Positions 42,612 to 50,880 of a stretch of DNA of 64,000 nucleotides are shown here, one piece after another. Position numbers and translations under genes: made by a program. The notes beneath the pieces were generated by a model. It was not told the DNA's origin, did no database searches, and saw only the letters and a program-made list of their open reading frames with translations. This DNA comes from CAYYFX01 sp046330135 (GTDB lineage Bacteria > ARS69): positions 930,001 to 994,000 of the forward strand of contig JAXLTI010000004.1 of the NCBI GenBank assembly GCA_046330135.1, written 5' to 3'. Numbering within the stretch: position 1 is the first letter of the stretch; each line of letters opens with the position of its first letter.

Positions 42612-43913
42612 ATGGCATCGGCCGTCGCGACGCACGATCGCCGCGAGACCCCGCTCACCCTTCGGCACGCGGCCATCGTCATCGTGGCCGGCGTGCTGGC
42701 CACGACCCTGGCCCAGCCGCAGCTGCTCGCGCGGCTTCCCCTCCAGAACCTGCTGAAGAACGAGCTGCACGTCTCTCGCGCGGACAACGCGCGGTTCTTC
42801 TTCCTGGCGGGGCTGGCGTGGTACTTCAAGCCGCTCGCGGGCATCCTCACCGACGCATTCCCGCTCCTCGGCAGCCGGCGCAAGAGCTACATCCTCACCA
42901 GCTGTCTCCTCGCCGTCCTCTGCTGGGTGGCGCTGATCTTCACCCCGCACGACTACGACAAGCTGCTCTGGGTGTGCATCGCGATCAACTGCTTCATGGT
43001 CGTGGCGAGCACCGTCATCGGCGGGTACATGGTGGAAGTCGCGCAGGCCACGTCGGGCTCGGGCCGTCTCACCGCCATCCGCCAGTTCGTGCAGCAGGCG
43101 TGCTACATCATCAACGGCCCGATCGCCGGCTACCTCGCGAGCATCCTCTTCGGCTGGACGGCCGGCGTCTGCGGCGGCGTGTTGTTCCTGCTCGTGCCCG
43201 TGACGATCTTGTTCCTGCACGAGCGCCGCGTATCCATCGCCTCGACCCAATTGCTGAGCAACGCGGGCCGCCAGTTGGCCAAGATCGGCCAAGCCCGCAC
43301 GATGTGGGCGGCCGCCGGCCTGATGGCGCTCTTCTACATCGCGCCGGGCATCGTCACGGCGGTCCTCTATCGGCAACAGGACGTGCTCCACCTCGACGTG
43401 CAGACGATCGGCTTCCTGCAGCTCATCAGCGGGATCGGCGGGGTGACGGCCGCAGTCGTCTACGGATGGGCGTGTCGACGGTTGCCGCTGCGCACGCTCC
43501 TCGTGGTGTGCCTCCTCGCGGGGACGGCCTCGAACCTCATCTACCTGTTCTATTCCTCGCTGCTGCGGGCGCAGGTCATCGAGGGACTCAACGGCTTCGG
43601 GTACACGCTCGCGGAGCTCGCGCTGATGGATCTGGCGGTGCGGGCGACGCCGGCGGGAAGCGAAGGCCTCGGCTTCTCGCTGATGATGAGCGTGCGGAAT
43701 CTCGCCCTGTTCGGGACGGATTGGTACGGGTCGCGGCTCCTGGACTCCTACCACTGGCAGTTCTCGTGGCTCGTCTACTCCAACGCTTCGACGACGTTCT
43801 TGACCGTTCCGCTCGCGCTGCTGCTGCCGCTGGCGCTGGTGGCCGGCAAGGACGCGGAGATCCCGGAGATCCTCCGGGAAGCGGCGGTACCGCGCGCCGC
43901 CGTGGAAGACTGA
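42612..43913 (+). CDS. MFS transporter of the BT1/folate-biopterin-like type
   Basis: 433 residues with twelve predicted hydrophobic segments. Conserved features include F-F-F-L-A-G-L-A-W-Y-F-K-P-L-A-G-I-L-T-D and the charged loop G-S-R-R-K-S-Y-I, typical of the BT1 subfamily of the major facilitator superfamily. It should be an inner-membrane importer or exporter of a folate-like or other organic solute; the substrate is not certain. The gene is 160 bp after the mrfB-like gene and appears to have its own promoter region. Confidence 0.8.
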   Translation: MASAVATHDRRETPLTLRHAAIVIVAGVLATTLAQPQLLARLPLQNLLKNELHVSRADNARFFFLAGLAWYFKPLAGILTDAFPLLGSRRKSYILTSCLLAVLCWVALIFTPHDYDKLLWVCIAINCFMVVASTVIGGYMVEVAQATSGSGRLTAIRQFVQQACYIINGPIAGYLASILFGWTAGVCGGVLFLLVPVTILFLHERRVSIASTQLLSNAGRQLAKIGQARTMWAAAGLMALFYIAPGIVTAVLYRQQDVLHLDVQTIGFLQLISGIGGVTAAVVYGWACRRLPLRTLLVVCLLAGTASNLIYLFYSSLLRAQVIEGLNGFGYTLAELALMDLAVRATPAGSEGLGFSLMMSVRNLALFGTDWYGSRLLDSYHWQFSWLVYSNASTTFLTVPLALLLPLALVAGKDAEIPEILREAAVPRAAVED

Positions 43914-43944
43914 GCGCCTCCCGCGGCGGCCCGGCCCCGGCGGG

Positions 43945-43974
43945 TTGAACGGCCTTCCGCGATCCTGCTAGTGT
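43945..43974 (+). promoter_or_regulatory. Sigma-70-type promoter with extended -10
   Basis: TTGAAC (43945-43950), an 18-bp spacer and TGC-TAGTGT (-10 at 43969-43974) precede the gene starting at 44018. Similar TGCTAGA/G-T blocks occur before the genes at 34494 (34438), 61788 (61743) and, on the minus strand, near 53888. Confidence 0.5.
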
Positions 43975-44017
43975 CCCCGGCTCGAACCCACCCCGACCCT
44001 CGGAGGAGGACGGCTCT

Positions 44018-44518
44018 TTGATCCGGATTCCCCAGCCTGCGATGGCCATCAACGCGAACGACGTGCCCGGTCCGAACTACAAGATGTGGAACACGCGATT
44101 CGTCACGCGCAAGGACGATCCGCGCTGGATCATGATCAACGTGGCGTCCGTGGCGAAGGCCGCCGGCGGCAAGCTGAAGGCGCTCGTCATCAACTGCCAC
44201 GGCTCGGCCGGCCGGCTCGGGCTCGGCACCGGCATCGCCCGGGGGAACACCGACGTGTTCGAGGAGATCAAGGGGCTCGTGGACGACATCTACATCACGG
44301 CATGCCAGGTGGCGTTCATCTCCGGCCCGAGGACGTCGACGGACGGGAACCTGTTCTCGGGCGAGATCGCGAAGGCCGCGGCGGCGAACGTCTACGTGTC
44401 CACCGCCTCGCAGGACACCGGACTGTGGCCGTCGATCCCCTACGGCTACATCGACGGCTTCGAAGGCCGTGTGTACAAGTACAAGTCCGACGGGTCGAAC
44501 GAATTGACGAGCTTGTGA
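44018..44518 (+). CDS. Small protein with a caspase/clan-CD-like His-Cys pair, unknown
   Basis: 166 residues. The core reads K-A-L-V-I-N-C-H-G-S-A-G-R-L-G-L-G (H61 after a beta strand) and, 35 residues later, I-Y-I-T-A-C-Q-V-A-F (C96 after a second strand). This strand-H-G...strand-x-C arrangement is that of clan CD peptidases (caspase, CHAT, DUF4347-like). There is no signal peptide. TTG 44018 lies 8-10 bp after GGAGGAGG; ATG 44042 is the alternative. It stands alone with its own promoter between a transporter and an rRNA/tRNA-modification gene. Peptidase activity is a guess from the dyad. Confidence 0.55.
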   Translation: MIRIPQPAMAINANDVPGPNYKMWNTRFVTRKDDPRWIMINVASVAKAAGGKLKALVINCHGSAGRLGLGTGIARGNTDVFEEIKGLVDDIYITACQVAFISGPRTSTDGNLFSGEIAKAAAANVYVSTASQDTGLWPSIPYGYIDGFEGRVYKYKSDGSNELTSL

Positions 44519-44555
44519 CTCGCGGGAGGCGGCCGAGGGAAACGGCCGCAACGTC

Positions 44556-45662
44556 GTGACCGTTCGCCGCTACGTGCTCTCGTGCACCGTCGACGCGTAC
44601 CGCGACGGCTGGTTGTTGGCCGAGTTCCTCGGGCATCGCTTCCGCTATCACCCGAGCGACGTGTGGGCGGTCCGCCTCGCCGAAGGGGCGGTGAGCGTCA
44701 ACGGCGACGTCGCGGCGGCGGACCGCGAGGTGCGGCGCGGCGATCGGATCGAGTACGTGCTCTGGCACGAGGAGCCCGAGGTCGATTTCGCGTACGCCGT
44801 CCTGCTCGAGGACGAGCACGTGCTGGCCGTCGCGAAGTCCGGCAATCTGCCCGTGCACGCGGGCGGCCGCTACATCCGCCACACCCTGATCGCCGAGCTG
44901 CGTGCGACGCGCGGGAGCGCGTTGCGCCTCACGCACCGGTTGGATCGCGAGACCTCGGGGGTCGTGCTTCTCGCGAAGAGCCGCGAGGCCGCGCGGGCCA
45001 TCGAGCGCGAGTTCCACGAGCGCCGCGTGCGCAAGGAGTACCTCGCCCTCGTGCACGGCCGGCCGCCCGACGAGCTCGTCGTGGACGCTCCGATCGCGCG
45101 AGGGCTCTCTCCGGGGGGGACGCCGCTGCGGGTGGTCGACCTCGAGCGGGGGAAGTCCGCCCTCACGCGCTTCTTCCGCCTGGCCACGCGGGATCTCCCG
45201 GCCGCCGCCGTCGAAGAGGGGGGCGGCCGTCTCGGCGAGGTCTCGCTCGTTCTCGCCCGGCCGGAGTCCGGCCGGACCAACCAGATCCGCGTCCACGCCC
45301 TCCACGCGGGTCATCCGATCCTCGGCGACAAGCTCTACGGTCCCGGCGTCCACGGGTCCGCGCCCGGGGTGAGGGTCGGCCCCGGCTTCCCACAGTCCGC
45401 GCCCGGGGTGAGGGTCGGCCGCGGCGCCTCCGATACTGCGCCGCAGGACGTCCTCGCCGCGTCGCCCCGTCACCTCTTGCATGGCCTCCGCCTGGTCCTG
45501 CGCCACCCCTCGGGGCAGGGCCTTCTGGACCTGACGGCCCCTCCGCCCGGCGATTTTGCCGGCGCCTGGGGAGGCCCACTCCCGCCGTTCGCGGTAAATT
45601 GGCCCGGAATCGATCCGGTTCCCCCTCCGGGGGCCGTGCGCGTTCCCGGGCTTCCAAGTTGA
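44556..45662 (+). CDS. RluA-family pseudouridine synthase with S4-like N-terminus
   Basis: 368 residues. Residues ~20-65 form an S4-like RNA-binding segment. The catalytic motif H-R-L-D-R-E-T-S-G (Asp130) and the later R-T-N-Q-I-R-V-H and G-D-K-L-Y-G motifs are intact. It converts a uridine in rRNA or tRNA to pseudouridine; the exact target cannot be read. Between G-D-K-L-Y-G-P and the final strand there is an in-frame duplication, S-A-P-G-V-R-V-G, coded by two 26-bp direct repeats (45356-45381, 45395-45420) 39 bp apart. The start GTG at 44556 has weak upstream purines. Confidence 0.88.
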   Translation: MTVRRYVLSCTVDAYRDGWLLAEFLGHRFRYHPSDVWAVRLAEGAVSVNGDVAAADREVRRGDRIEYVLWHEEPEVDFAYAVLLEDEHVLAVAKSGNLPVHAGGRYIRHTLIAELRATRGSALRLTHRLDRETSGVVLLAKSREAARAIEREFHERRVRKEYLALVHGRPPDELVVDAPIARGLSPGGTPLRVVDLERGKSALTRFFRLATRDLPAAAVEEGGGRLGEVSLVLARPESGRTNQIRVHALHAGHPILGDKLYGPGVHGSAPGVRVGPGFPQSAPGVRVGRGASDTAPQDVLAASPRHLLHGLRLVLRHPSGQGLLDLTAPPPGDFAGAWGGPLPPFAVNWPGIDPVPPPGAVRVPGLPS

Positions 45663-45672
45663 GGAAACTGCC

Positions 45673-48033
45673 GTGAAGACCCTCGAGCAGACCGACACGC
45701 GAGCCCTCCTCGGGGAGATGAGGGCGCAGTACCCCCAGTGGGAGAAGATCAAGGACCTGATCGACTCCATGATCGACATGATGCTGAACTATCGCCAGAG
45801 CGGGCACCCGGGCGGCTCACGCTCCAAGGTGCACATGATGGTCACCACGCTGCTCGGCGGCATCATGCGCTGGGATATCCGGAATCCGGAGAAGCCCTTC
45901 GGCGACCGCTTCGTGCTCGTGGCCGGGCACACCGTCCCGCTCGTCTACGCCACGCTCACCGTCTTCAGCCACGCGCTGCGCCTCAAGTACGAGAAGACGC
46001 GAGACCCGCGGTACCGCATTCCCGATCCGGAGCACCGCTCCATGATGTGGGAAGACCTCCTGCAGTTCCGCCGCAACAAGGGGCTGCCCGGGCACGCGGA
46101 AATGGAAGGCAAGACGCTCTTCCTCAAGTTCAACACCGGGCCGTCCGGTCATGGCTCCCCCGTTTCGGCCGGCGAGGCGATGGCGCTGAAGCGCGCCGGC
46201 GCCGGCGACGTTCGCGTCTTCGCGTTCGAGGGCGAGGGCGGGCTCACGGCGGGCGCGTCGTGGGAGACGCGGAACACGGCGTTCGGCCTCGGGCTCGACA
46301 ACCTCGTCTACGTGCTGGACTGGAACGACGAAGGCATCGACGCGCGTCGCTGCTCGAGCGTGGTGCACGGTGGTCCCGCCGAGTGGTTCGGATCCGCGGG
46401 CTGGAAGGTCGCCGGCGCGGAGAACGGCAGCGATTGGGAGAGCGTGGCCTCCGCCCTCGCCGAGGGCGTGCACGGACCGAATCCCGACAAGCGACCGGTC
46501 TGCGTGTGGGGTCGCACGCTCAAGGGTCGCGGCTACGCGTACACCGGCTTCAAATCGCACGGCACGCCGGCCCCGCAGAACAGCGAGGGGTACTGGAAGG
46601 GGCGGGCCGAGTTCACGGCGAAGTACGGCATCGCCTTCGAAGGGCAGGGACAGCCGGCTCCCGCGGACGCGACGGCGATGAAGGAGCAGGTCGCCACGAA
46701 CCTGCAGCGGGCGCTCTCGCTCTTCGAGAAGGATCCGGCCTTGCTGGACTACCTCGCCGATCGTCTCGTGGAGATCGGGGAATCCGTCCCCGAGCGGCCG
46801 GAGTCCCTCGAGGTGGACGGCGCGAAGGTCCCCTTCGAAGACCCGGTCTTCTGGGACTACCGGAACTACCCCGAGGCGATGTGGGCCAAGCCCGGCGAGA
46901 AGAAGCCCAACCGCGGCGCGCTCTCCGAGTGGGGCGCCTACGTCAACAGCCTCGGGAAGAAGAAGTACGGCCGCCCGCTCTTCGTCGCGATGTCCGCCGA
47001 TCTCGCGGACTCCACGAACATCTCGGGCTTCGCGAAGGGCTTCGGCGACATGGAAGGCTGGGGTTGGTACGAGCGCAACACGAACGTGGACGGCGCGCTG
47101 CTCCCGCAGGAGATCACGGAGTTCGCGAACGCCGGCGTGTGCGCGGGCATCGCGTGCGTGAACGTGCATCCGAAACCCTTCGAGAAGTTCAACGGCTTCT
47201 ACGCCGCGTGCTCCACGTACGGATCGTTCAGCTACCTGAAGTACGGGCTCATGCGCCTCTTCAGTCAGGCGGCGCAGGACTCGGAGATCCGGCTGGGCAA
47301 GATCCTCTGGGTAGCCGGCCATTCCGGTCCGGAGACGGCGGAGGACTCGCGCACGCACTTCGGGATCTTCGCGCCGGGCGTCACGGACCTCTTCCCCGAC
47401 GGGCACGTCTGCAACCTCCACCCGTGGGAGTACAACGAGGTGCCGGTCCTGCTCGGAGCCGCGTTCGCGTCGAGCTTCCCGATCGTGGCGCTGCACCTCA
47501 CGCGGCCGCCGGTCTCCATTCCTGACCGCGCGGCGCTCGGCATGGCGCACCACTTCGAGGCCGCCAAGGGCGCGTACCTCATCCGCGACTTCGATCCGAA
47601 GCGGCCGAAGGGCGGCACGGTGATCGTGCAGGGGACGATGACGACGGTGAACCTCGTGAAGGCGCTGCCGGAAATCGACAAGGCGAACCTCAACGTGAGG
47701 ATCGTGGCGGCGATCAGTCCGCAGCTCTTCGCGCTGCAGCCGCCGGAGTACCGGGAGCGCGTGTTCCCGGCGTCCGCGCAGCTGGACTGCATGGCCATCA
47801 CGAACCGCTCGCGGCGGCTCCTCTTCGACTGGCTCAAGAACCCGCTCGCCTACGAGTACACGCTCTCGTCGGACTGGGACGACCGGTGGCGCACCGGCGG
47901 CTCCGTCGACGAGGTGATGGCGGAAGCGCACCTGTCGCCCGCGCACATCCTCGCGGGGATCGAGCGCTTCGCCCAGGATCGCTCGAAGCGTCTCGCGCGC
48001 TCGCGCGAGCTGCTGGACTCGCTCGGGCGGTGA
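45673..48033 (+). CDS. Transketolase
   Basis: 786 residues, starting GTG/ATG-near at 45673 with GAGGAAA upstream. The thiamine-diphosphate motif is seen as F-E-G-E-G-G-L-T-A-G-A-S-W-E-T ... V-L-D-W-N-D-E-G-I-D. The N-terminal S-G-H-P-G-G-S region and the later F-A-N-A-G-V-C-A-G-I-A pyrimidine-domain segment match the family. It swaps two-carbon units between sugar phosphates in the non-oxidative pentose phosphate pathway. The chain is longer than E. coli TktA (663) and its middle and C-terminal parts diverge, so a related keto-acid or sugar transketolase-like role is possible. A gene for a lipoprotein methyltransferase starts 1 bp after its stop. Confidence 0.82.
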   Translation: MKTLEQTDTRALLGEMRAQYPQWEKIKDLIDSMIDMMLNYRQSGHPGGSRSKVHMMVTTLLGGIMRWDIRNPEKPFGDRFVLVAGHTVPLVYATLTVFSHALRLKYEKTRDPRYRIPDPEHRSMMWEDLLQFRRNKGLPGHAEMEGKTLFLKFNTGPSGHGSPVSAGEAMALKRAGAGDVRVFAFEGEGGLTAGASWETRNTAFGLGLDNLVYVLDWNDEGIDARRCSSVVHGGPAEWFGSAGWKVAGAENGSDWESVASALAEGVHGPNPDKRPVCVWGRTLKGRGYAYTGFKSHGTPAPQNSEGYWKGRAEFTAKYGIAFEGQGQPAPADATAMKEQVATNLQRALSLFEKDPALLDYLADRLVEIGESVPERPESLEVDGAKVPFEDPVFWDYRNYPEAMWAKPGEKKPNRGALSEWGAYVNSLGKKKYGRPLFVAMSADLADSTNISGFAKGFGDMEGWGWYERNTNVDGALLPQEITEFANAGVCAGIACVNVHPKPFEKFNGFYAACSTYGSFSYLKYGLMRLFSQAAQDSEIRLGKILWVAGHSGPETAEDSRTHFGIFAPGVTDLFPDGHVCNLHPWEYNEVPVLLGAAFASSFPIVALHLTRPPVSIPDRAALGMAHHFEAAKGAYLIRDFDPKRPKGGTVIVQGTMTTVNLVKALPEIDKANLNVRIVAAISPQLFALQPPEYRERVFPASAQLDCMAITNRSRRLLFDWLKNPLAYEYTLSSDWDDRWRTGGSVDEVMAEAHLSPAHILAGIERFAQDRSKRLARSRELLDSLGR

Positions 48034-48034
48034 C

Positions 48035-48859
48035 GTGAGAGCGTCGTCGAGACCGAGTGATCTGCGGAAGGCGGCCCTCGCGGCCGCCTTCTGTCTCTCC
48101 GGGCTCGTGGCCGCGGGCTGTGCACCCGCCCGCGAGGCTCCGCCCCCGAGACCGGCGACGTCGTCCGCCGTCGAGGAGGCGGAGTACACGCGGCGGCGCC
48201 TCGCGCTGGTGAACGAGGAGCTGGCGCCGCAGATCCAGGACCCGCGCGTTCTCGACGCGATGCGCAAGGTGCCGCGGCATCTCTTCGTGCCGCCCGAGCT
48301 GCGCGAGCACGCTTACGAGGACACTCCACTGCCCATCGGCGAAGATCAGACGATCTCACAGCCGTTCGTCGTCGCGCTCATGACGCGGCTCTTGGAGCTG
48401 ACGCCTGCGAGCAAGGTGCTCGAGATCGGCACGGGCTCGGGCTACCAGGCGGCGGTGCTCGCCGAGCTCGCGCAGAACGTCTACTCGATCGAGATCATCG
48501 AGCCGCTCGCGAAGCGCGCGGCGGAGACGCTGAAGGGCGTCGGCTACGAGCGCGTTCACCTGCGCACGGGCGACGGCTACCTGGGTTGGCCCGAGGCCGC
48601 CCCGTTCGACCGGATCATCGTCACGTGCGCGCCGGAGAACGTCCCGCAACCTCTCCAGGATCAGCTGGCGGAGGGCGGGCGCCTCGTCATCCCGGTGGGG
48701 CCGGCCGGGAACCAGGAGCTGGTGGTCGAGGTCAAAGAAGACGGCAAGCTCGTGCGGCGGGAGGTCATCCCGGTGCGCTTCGTGCCCATGACCGGCCCCG
48801 GAGTCGAAGGGGCAGGCGAGCACCCGGTAAAGCCGTCCCCCTCCGGCCACCTCAACTAG
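48035..48859 (+). CDS. Lipoprotein protein-L-isoaspartate O-methyltransferase
   Basis: 274 residues. The first 29 form a lipoprotein signal: basic start, hydrophobic core and lipobox V-A-A-G-C with lipid Cys29, then a Pro-rich linker. The rest is a full PCMT domain: V-P-R-H-L-F-V-P, Q-T-I-S-Q-P-F-V-V-A-L-M-T, the SAM-binding V-L-E-I-G-T-G-S-G-Y-Q-A-A-V-L and Y-S-I-E-I. It repairs isoaspartate by methylation, normally in the cytosol. Export is odd because SAM is not known to be available in the periplasm. GTG 48035 follows the transketolase stop by 1 bp. Confidence 0.85.
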   Translation: MRASSRPSDLRKAALAAAFCLSGLVAAGCAPAREAPPPRPATSSAVEEAEYTRRRLALVNEELAPQIQDPRVLDAMRKVPRHLFVPPELREHAYEDTPLPIGEDQTISQPFVVALMTRLLELTPASKVLEIGTGSGYQAAVLAELAQNVYSIEIIEPLAKRAAETLKGVGYERVHLRTGDGYLGWPEAAPFDRIIVTCAPENVPQPLQDQLAEGGRLVIPVGPAGNQELVVEVKEDGKLVRREVIPVRFVPMTGPGVEGAGEHPVKPSPSGHLN

Positions 48860-48862
48860 TGC

Positions 48863-49181
48863 CCGGTCTCGAAGGTCAGGCCAGCTTCCACCGAGCCAAC
48901 CCTCGGCGAAGCCCTCGACGCTCACGCGGGCAACGCGAGGCAAGCGTCGGCGGCTCGACCGGCGTGCTTCCGCAGCGGCGTCTCGGAGGAGCCGTAGCCA
49001 CGGACGGCGGAGGCGACGGAGAGCCGAGGGAGCCCGGAGGAGGCAGGATGCCGGAGGGCTCCCGTCCGATGCGGAAGCACGCCGGACGAGCCGCCGACGC
49101 GTTCACCTCCGGCCCGCCGGACGGCGGAGCTCCCCTCCGCGGGGAGAGCCCGTTGGAAGCCGGCCTGACCTTCGAGACCGG
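48863..49181. repeat. Outer inverted repeat around palindromic element B
   Basis: Bases 48863-48890 and 49154-49181 are inverted copies matching in 27 of 28 positions. They enclose copy B of the palindromic element (48944-49100), giving a nested hairpin of about 320 bases directly after the methyltransferase stop (48859) and before the IMP dehydrogenase start (49267). Confidence 0.85.
48944..49100 (+). repeat. Palindromic intergenic element, copy B
   Basis: Arms 48944-48974 and 49070-49100 pair over 31 bp with one mismatch. The core between them aligns with copies A and C (shared words GAGCCGTAGCCACGGACGGC, GGAGGCGACGGAG, GGAGCCCGGAGGAGG). Arms share GTGCTTCCGCA with copy A. No ORF or promoter is convincing inside it. 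Confidence 0.87.
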
Positions 49182-49266
49182 ACACGCCCTTCCCCCGCAT
49201 GGCCGCCGAGGCTATCATCGGTTCATCCGATCCTGAGCCTGTCGTCGGCCCGAGGAGGTGACTCCG

Positions 49267-50739
49267 GTGGTTCCGTCTACCCCGTTCGTCGGCGAGGGCC
49301 TGACCTTCGACGACGTCCTGCTGGTCCCCGGTCCCTCCTCCGTCCATCCGAAGGACGTGGACGTCCGCACGCACCTCACGGCTGACATCGAGCTCAAGAT
49401 CCCCGTGCTCTCCGCCGCGATGGACACCGTGACCGAGTCCGCGCTCGCGAAGGCGCTGGCCCAGGAGGGCGGGCTCGGCGTGATCCATCGCAACCTCCCG
49501 GTCGCGCAGCAGGCGGAGGAAGTGGACAAGGTCAAGCGCTCCGAGAGCGGCATGATCCTGGACCCGATCACGCTCTCGCCGGATCGCCTCGTGGGCGAGG
49601 CCGAGGAGATCATGGCTCGCTACAAGATCTCCGGCCTGCCCGTCACCACGGAGGGCGGGCGGCTCGTCGGCATCCTCACCAACCGAGACCTTCGATTCCT
49701 CGAGCGGCGCGACGTTCCGGTCAGCGACGTCATGAGGAAGGAAGGACTCGTCACCGCGCCGGTCGGGACCAGCCTCGAGGAAGCGAAGCGGATCCTCCAC
49801 GAGAACCGGATCGAGAAGCTGCCGGTCGTGGACGAGCGCGGCTATCTCCGCGGGCTCATCACCATCAAGGACATTCTGAAGCGCCAGCGGCACCCGAACG
49901 CCTGCAAGGACAGCCACGGGCGGTTGCGCGTGGGCGCGGCGGTGGGCACGGGGACCGATCTCGAGGAGCGCGTGGAGCGCCTCACCGCGGCGAAGGTCGA
50001 CGCGCTGTTCATCGACACCGCACATGGCCACGCGGAGGCGGTATCCGACGCGATCCTCCGCGTGAAGCGCGTCTCCCGGGAGGTGCCCGTCGTGGCGGGG
50101 AACGTGGCCACCGCCGACGGCGCCGAGGCGCTGATCCGCGCCGGGGCGCAGGCCGTGAAGGTCGGCGTCGGGCCGGGCGCGATCTGCACCACGCGCGTCG
50201 TGGCCGGCGTGGGCGTGCCGCAGCTCACCGCAATCCTCGAAGCGGCTGCGGCCGCGCGTCGCCACGGCGTTCCGGTCATCGCCGACGGCGGCATCAAATA
50301 CTCGGGCGACGTGGTGAAGGCGCTCGCCGCGGGCGCCTCGTGCGTGATGATCGGGAGCATGTTCGCCGGAACGGAAGAGAGCCCGGGCGACATCGTGCTG
50401 TACCAGGGGCGCAGCTACAAGATGGTGCGCGGCATGGGCTCGGTGAGCGCGATGCTCGAAGGCAGCGCCGATCGCTACTTCCAGGGCGACGTGGAAGACG
50501 CCCGCAAGCTCGTGCCCGAGGGCATCGAGGGGCGCATCCCGTACCGCGGGCCGCTCTCCGAGACGGTGTATCAGCTCATCGGCGGCCTGCGCGCCGGCAT
50601 GGGGTACGTGGGCGCGGCGAACCTGGGCGAGCTCGGCGAGAAGGCGCGCTTCATCCGCATCACGACGGCGGGTCTCAAGGAGAGCCACCCGCACGACGTC
50701 GAGATCACGAAGGAAGCGCCGAACTACGCGCGCACCTGA
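49267..50739 (+). CDS. guaB: Inosine-5'-monophosphate dehydrogenase
   Basis: 490 residues, equal to the usual bacterial length. The N-terminal barrel starts G-L-T-F-D-D-V-L-L-V-P; two CBS domains occupy about residues 95-210. The catalytic loop G-P-G-A-I-C-T-T-R carries Cys307, and the flap ends with Y-R-G-M-G-S-type V-R-G-M-G-S-V and the R-Y-F-Q-G segment. It oxidises IMP to XMP with NAD+, the first committed step to GMP. GTG 49267 is 8 bp from GGAGG; an in-frame GTG at 49258 overlaps that site. It is followed by a strong terminator. Confidence 0.96.
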   Translation: MVPSTPFVGEGLTFDDVLLVPGPSSVHPKDVDVRTHLTADIELKIPVLSAAMDTVTESALAKALAQEGGLGVIHRNLPVAQQAEEVDKVKRSESGMILDPITLSPDRLVGEAEEIMARYKISGLPVTTEGGRLVGILTNRDLRFLERRDVPVSDVMRKEGLVTAPVGTSLEEAKRILHENRIEKLPVVDERGYLRGLITIKDILKRQRHPNACKDSHGRLRVGAAVGTGTDLEERVERLTAAKVDALFIDTAHGHAEAVSDAILRVKRVSREVPVVAGNVATADGAEALIRAGAQAVKVGVGPGAICTTRVVAGVGVPQLTAILEAAAAARRHGVPVIADGGIKYSGDVVKALAAGASCVMIGSMFAGTEESPGDIVLYQGRSYKMVRGMGSVSAMLEGSADRYFQGDVEDARKLVPEGIEGRIPYRGPLSETVYQLIGGLRAGMGYVGAANLGELGEKARFIRITTAGLKESHPHDVEITKEAPNYART

Positions 50740-50826
50740 CCGCCGCGAGGCGCGGCGCCGGGAACCTCGACGCGTCGGCGCGTCGACCTGCCGGAGCGCT
50801 GGCCGGAATGCAAGCCGGAACGTAGA

Positions 50827-50858
50827 GGGGTCCCGCCTCGCGGCGGGACCCCTTCGTT
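50827..50858. terminator. Hairpin terminator between convergent genes
   Basis: An 11-bp GC-rich stem (50827-50837 with 50842-50852, loop TCGC) followed by TTCGTT lies between the guaB stop (50739) and the convergent gene ending at 50881. Confidence 0.75.
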
Positions 50859-50880
50859 CGCTCCGTCGGACAGGAAGGCC

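Noticed and set aside
41960..42880. Long minus-strand frames across the mrfB-like gene
   Set aside because: They lack motifs and overlap a gene with an intact DEDD active site.
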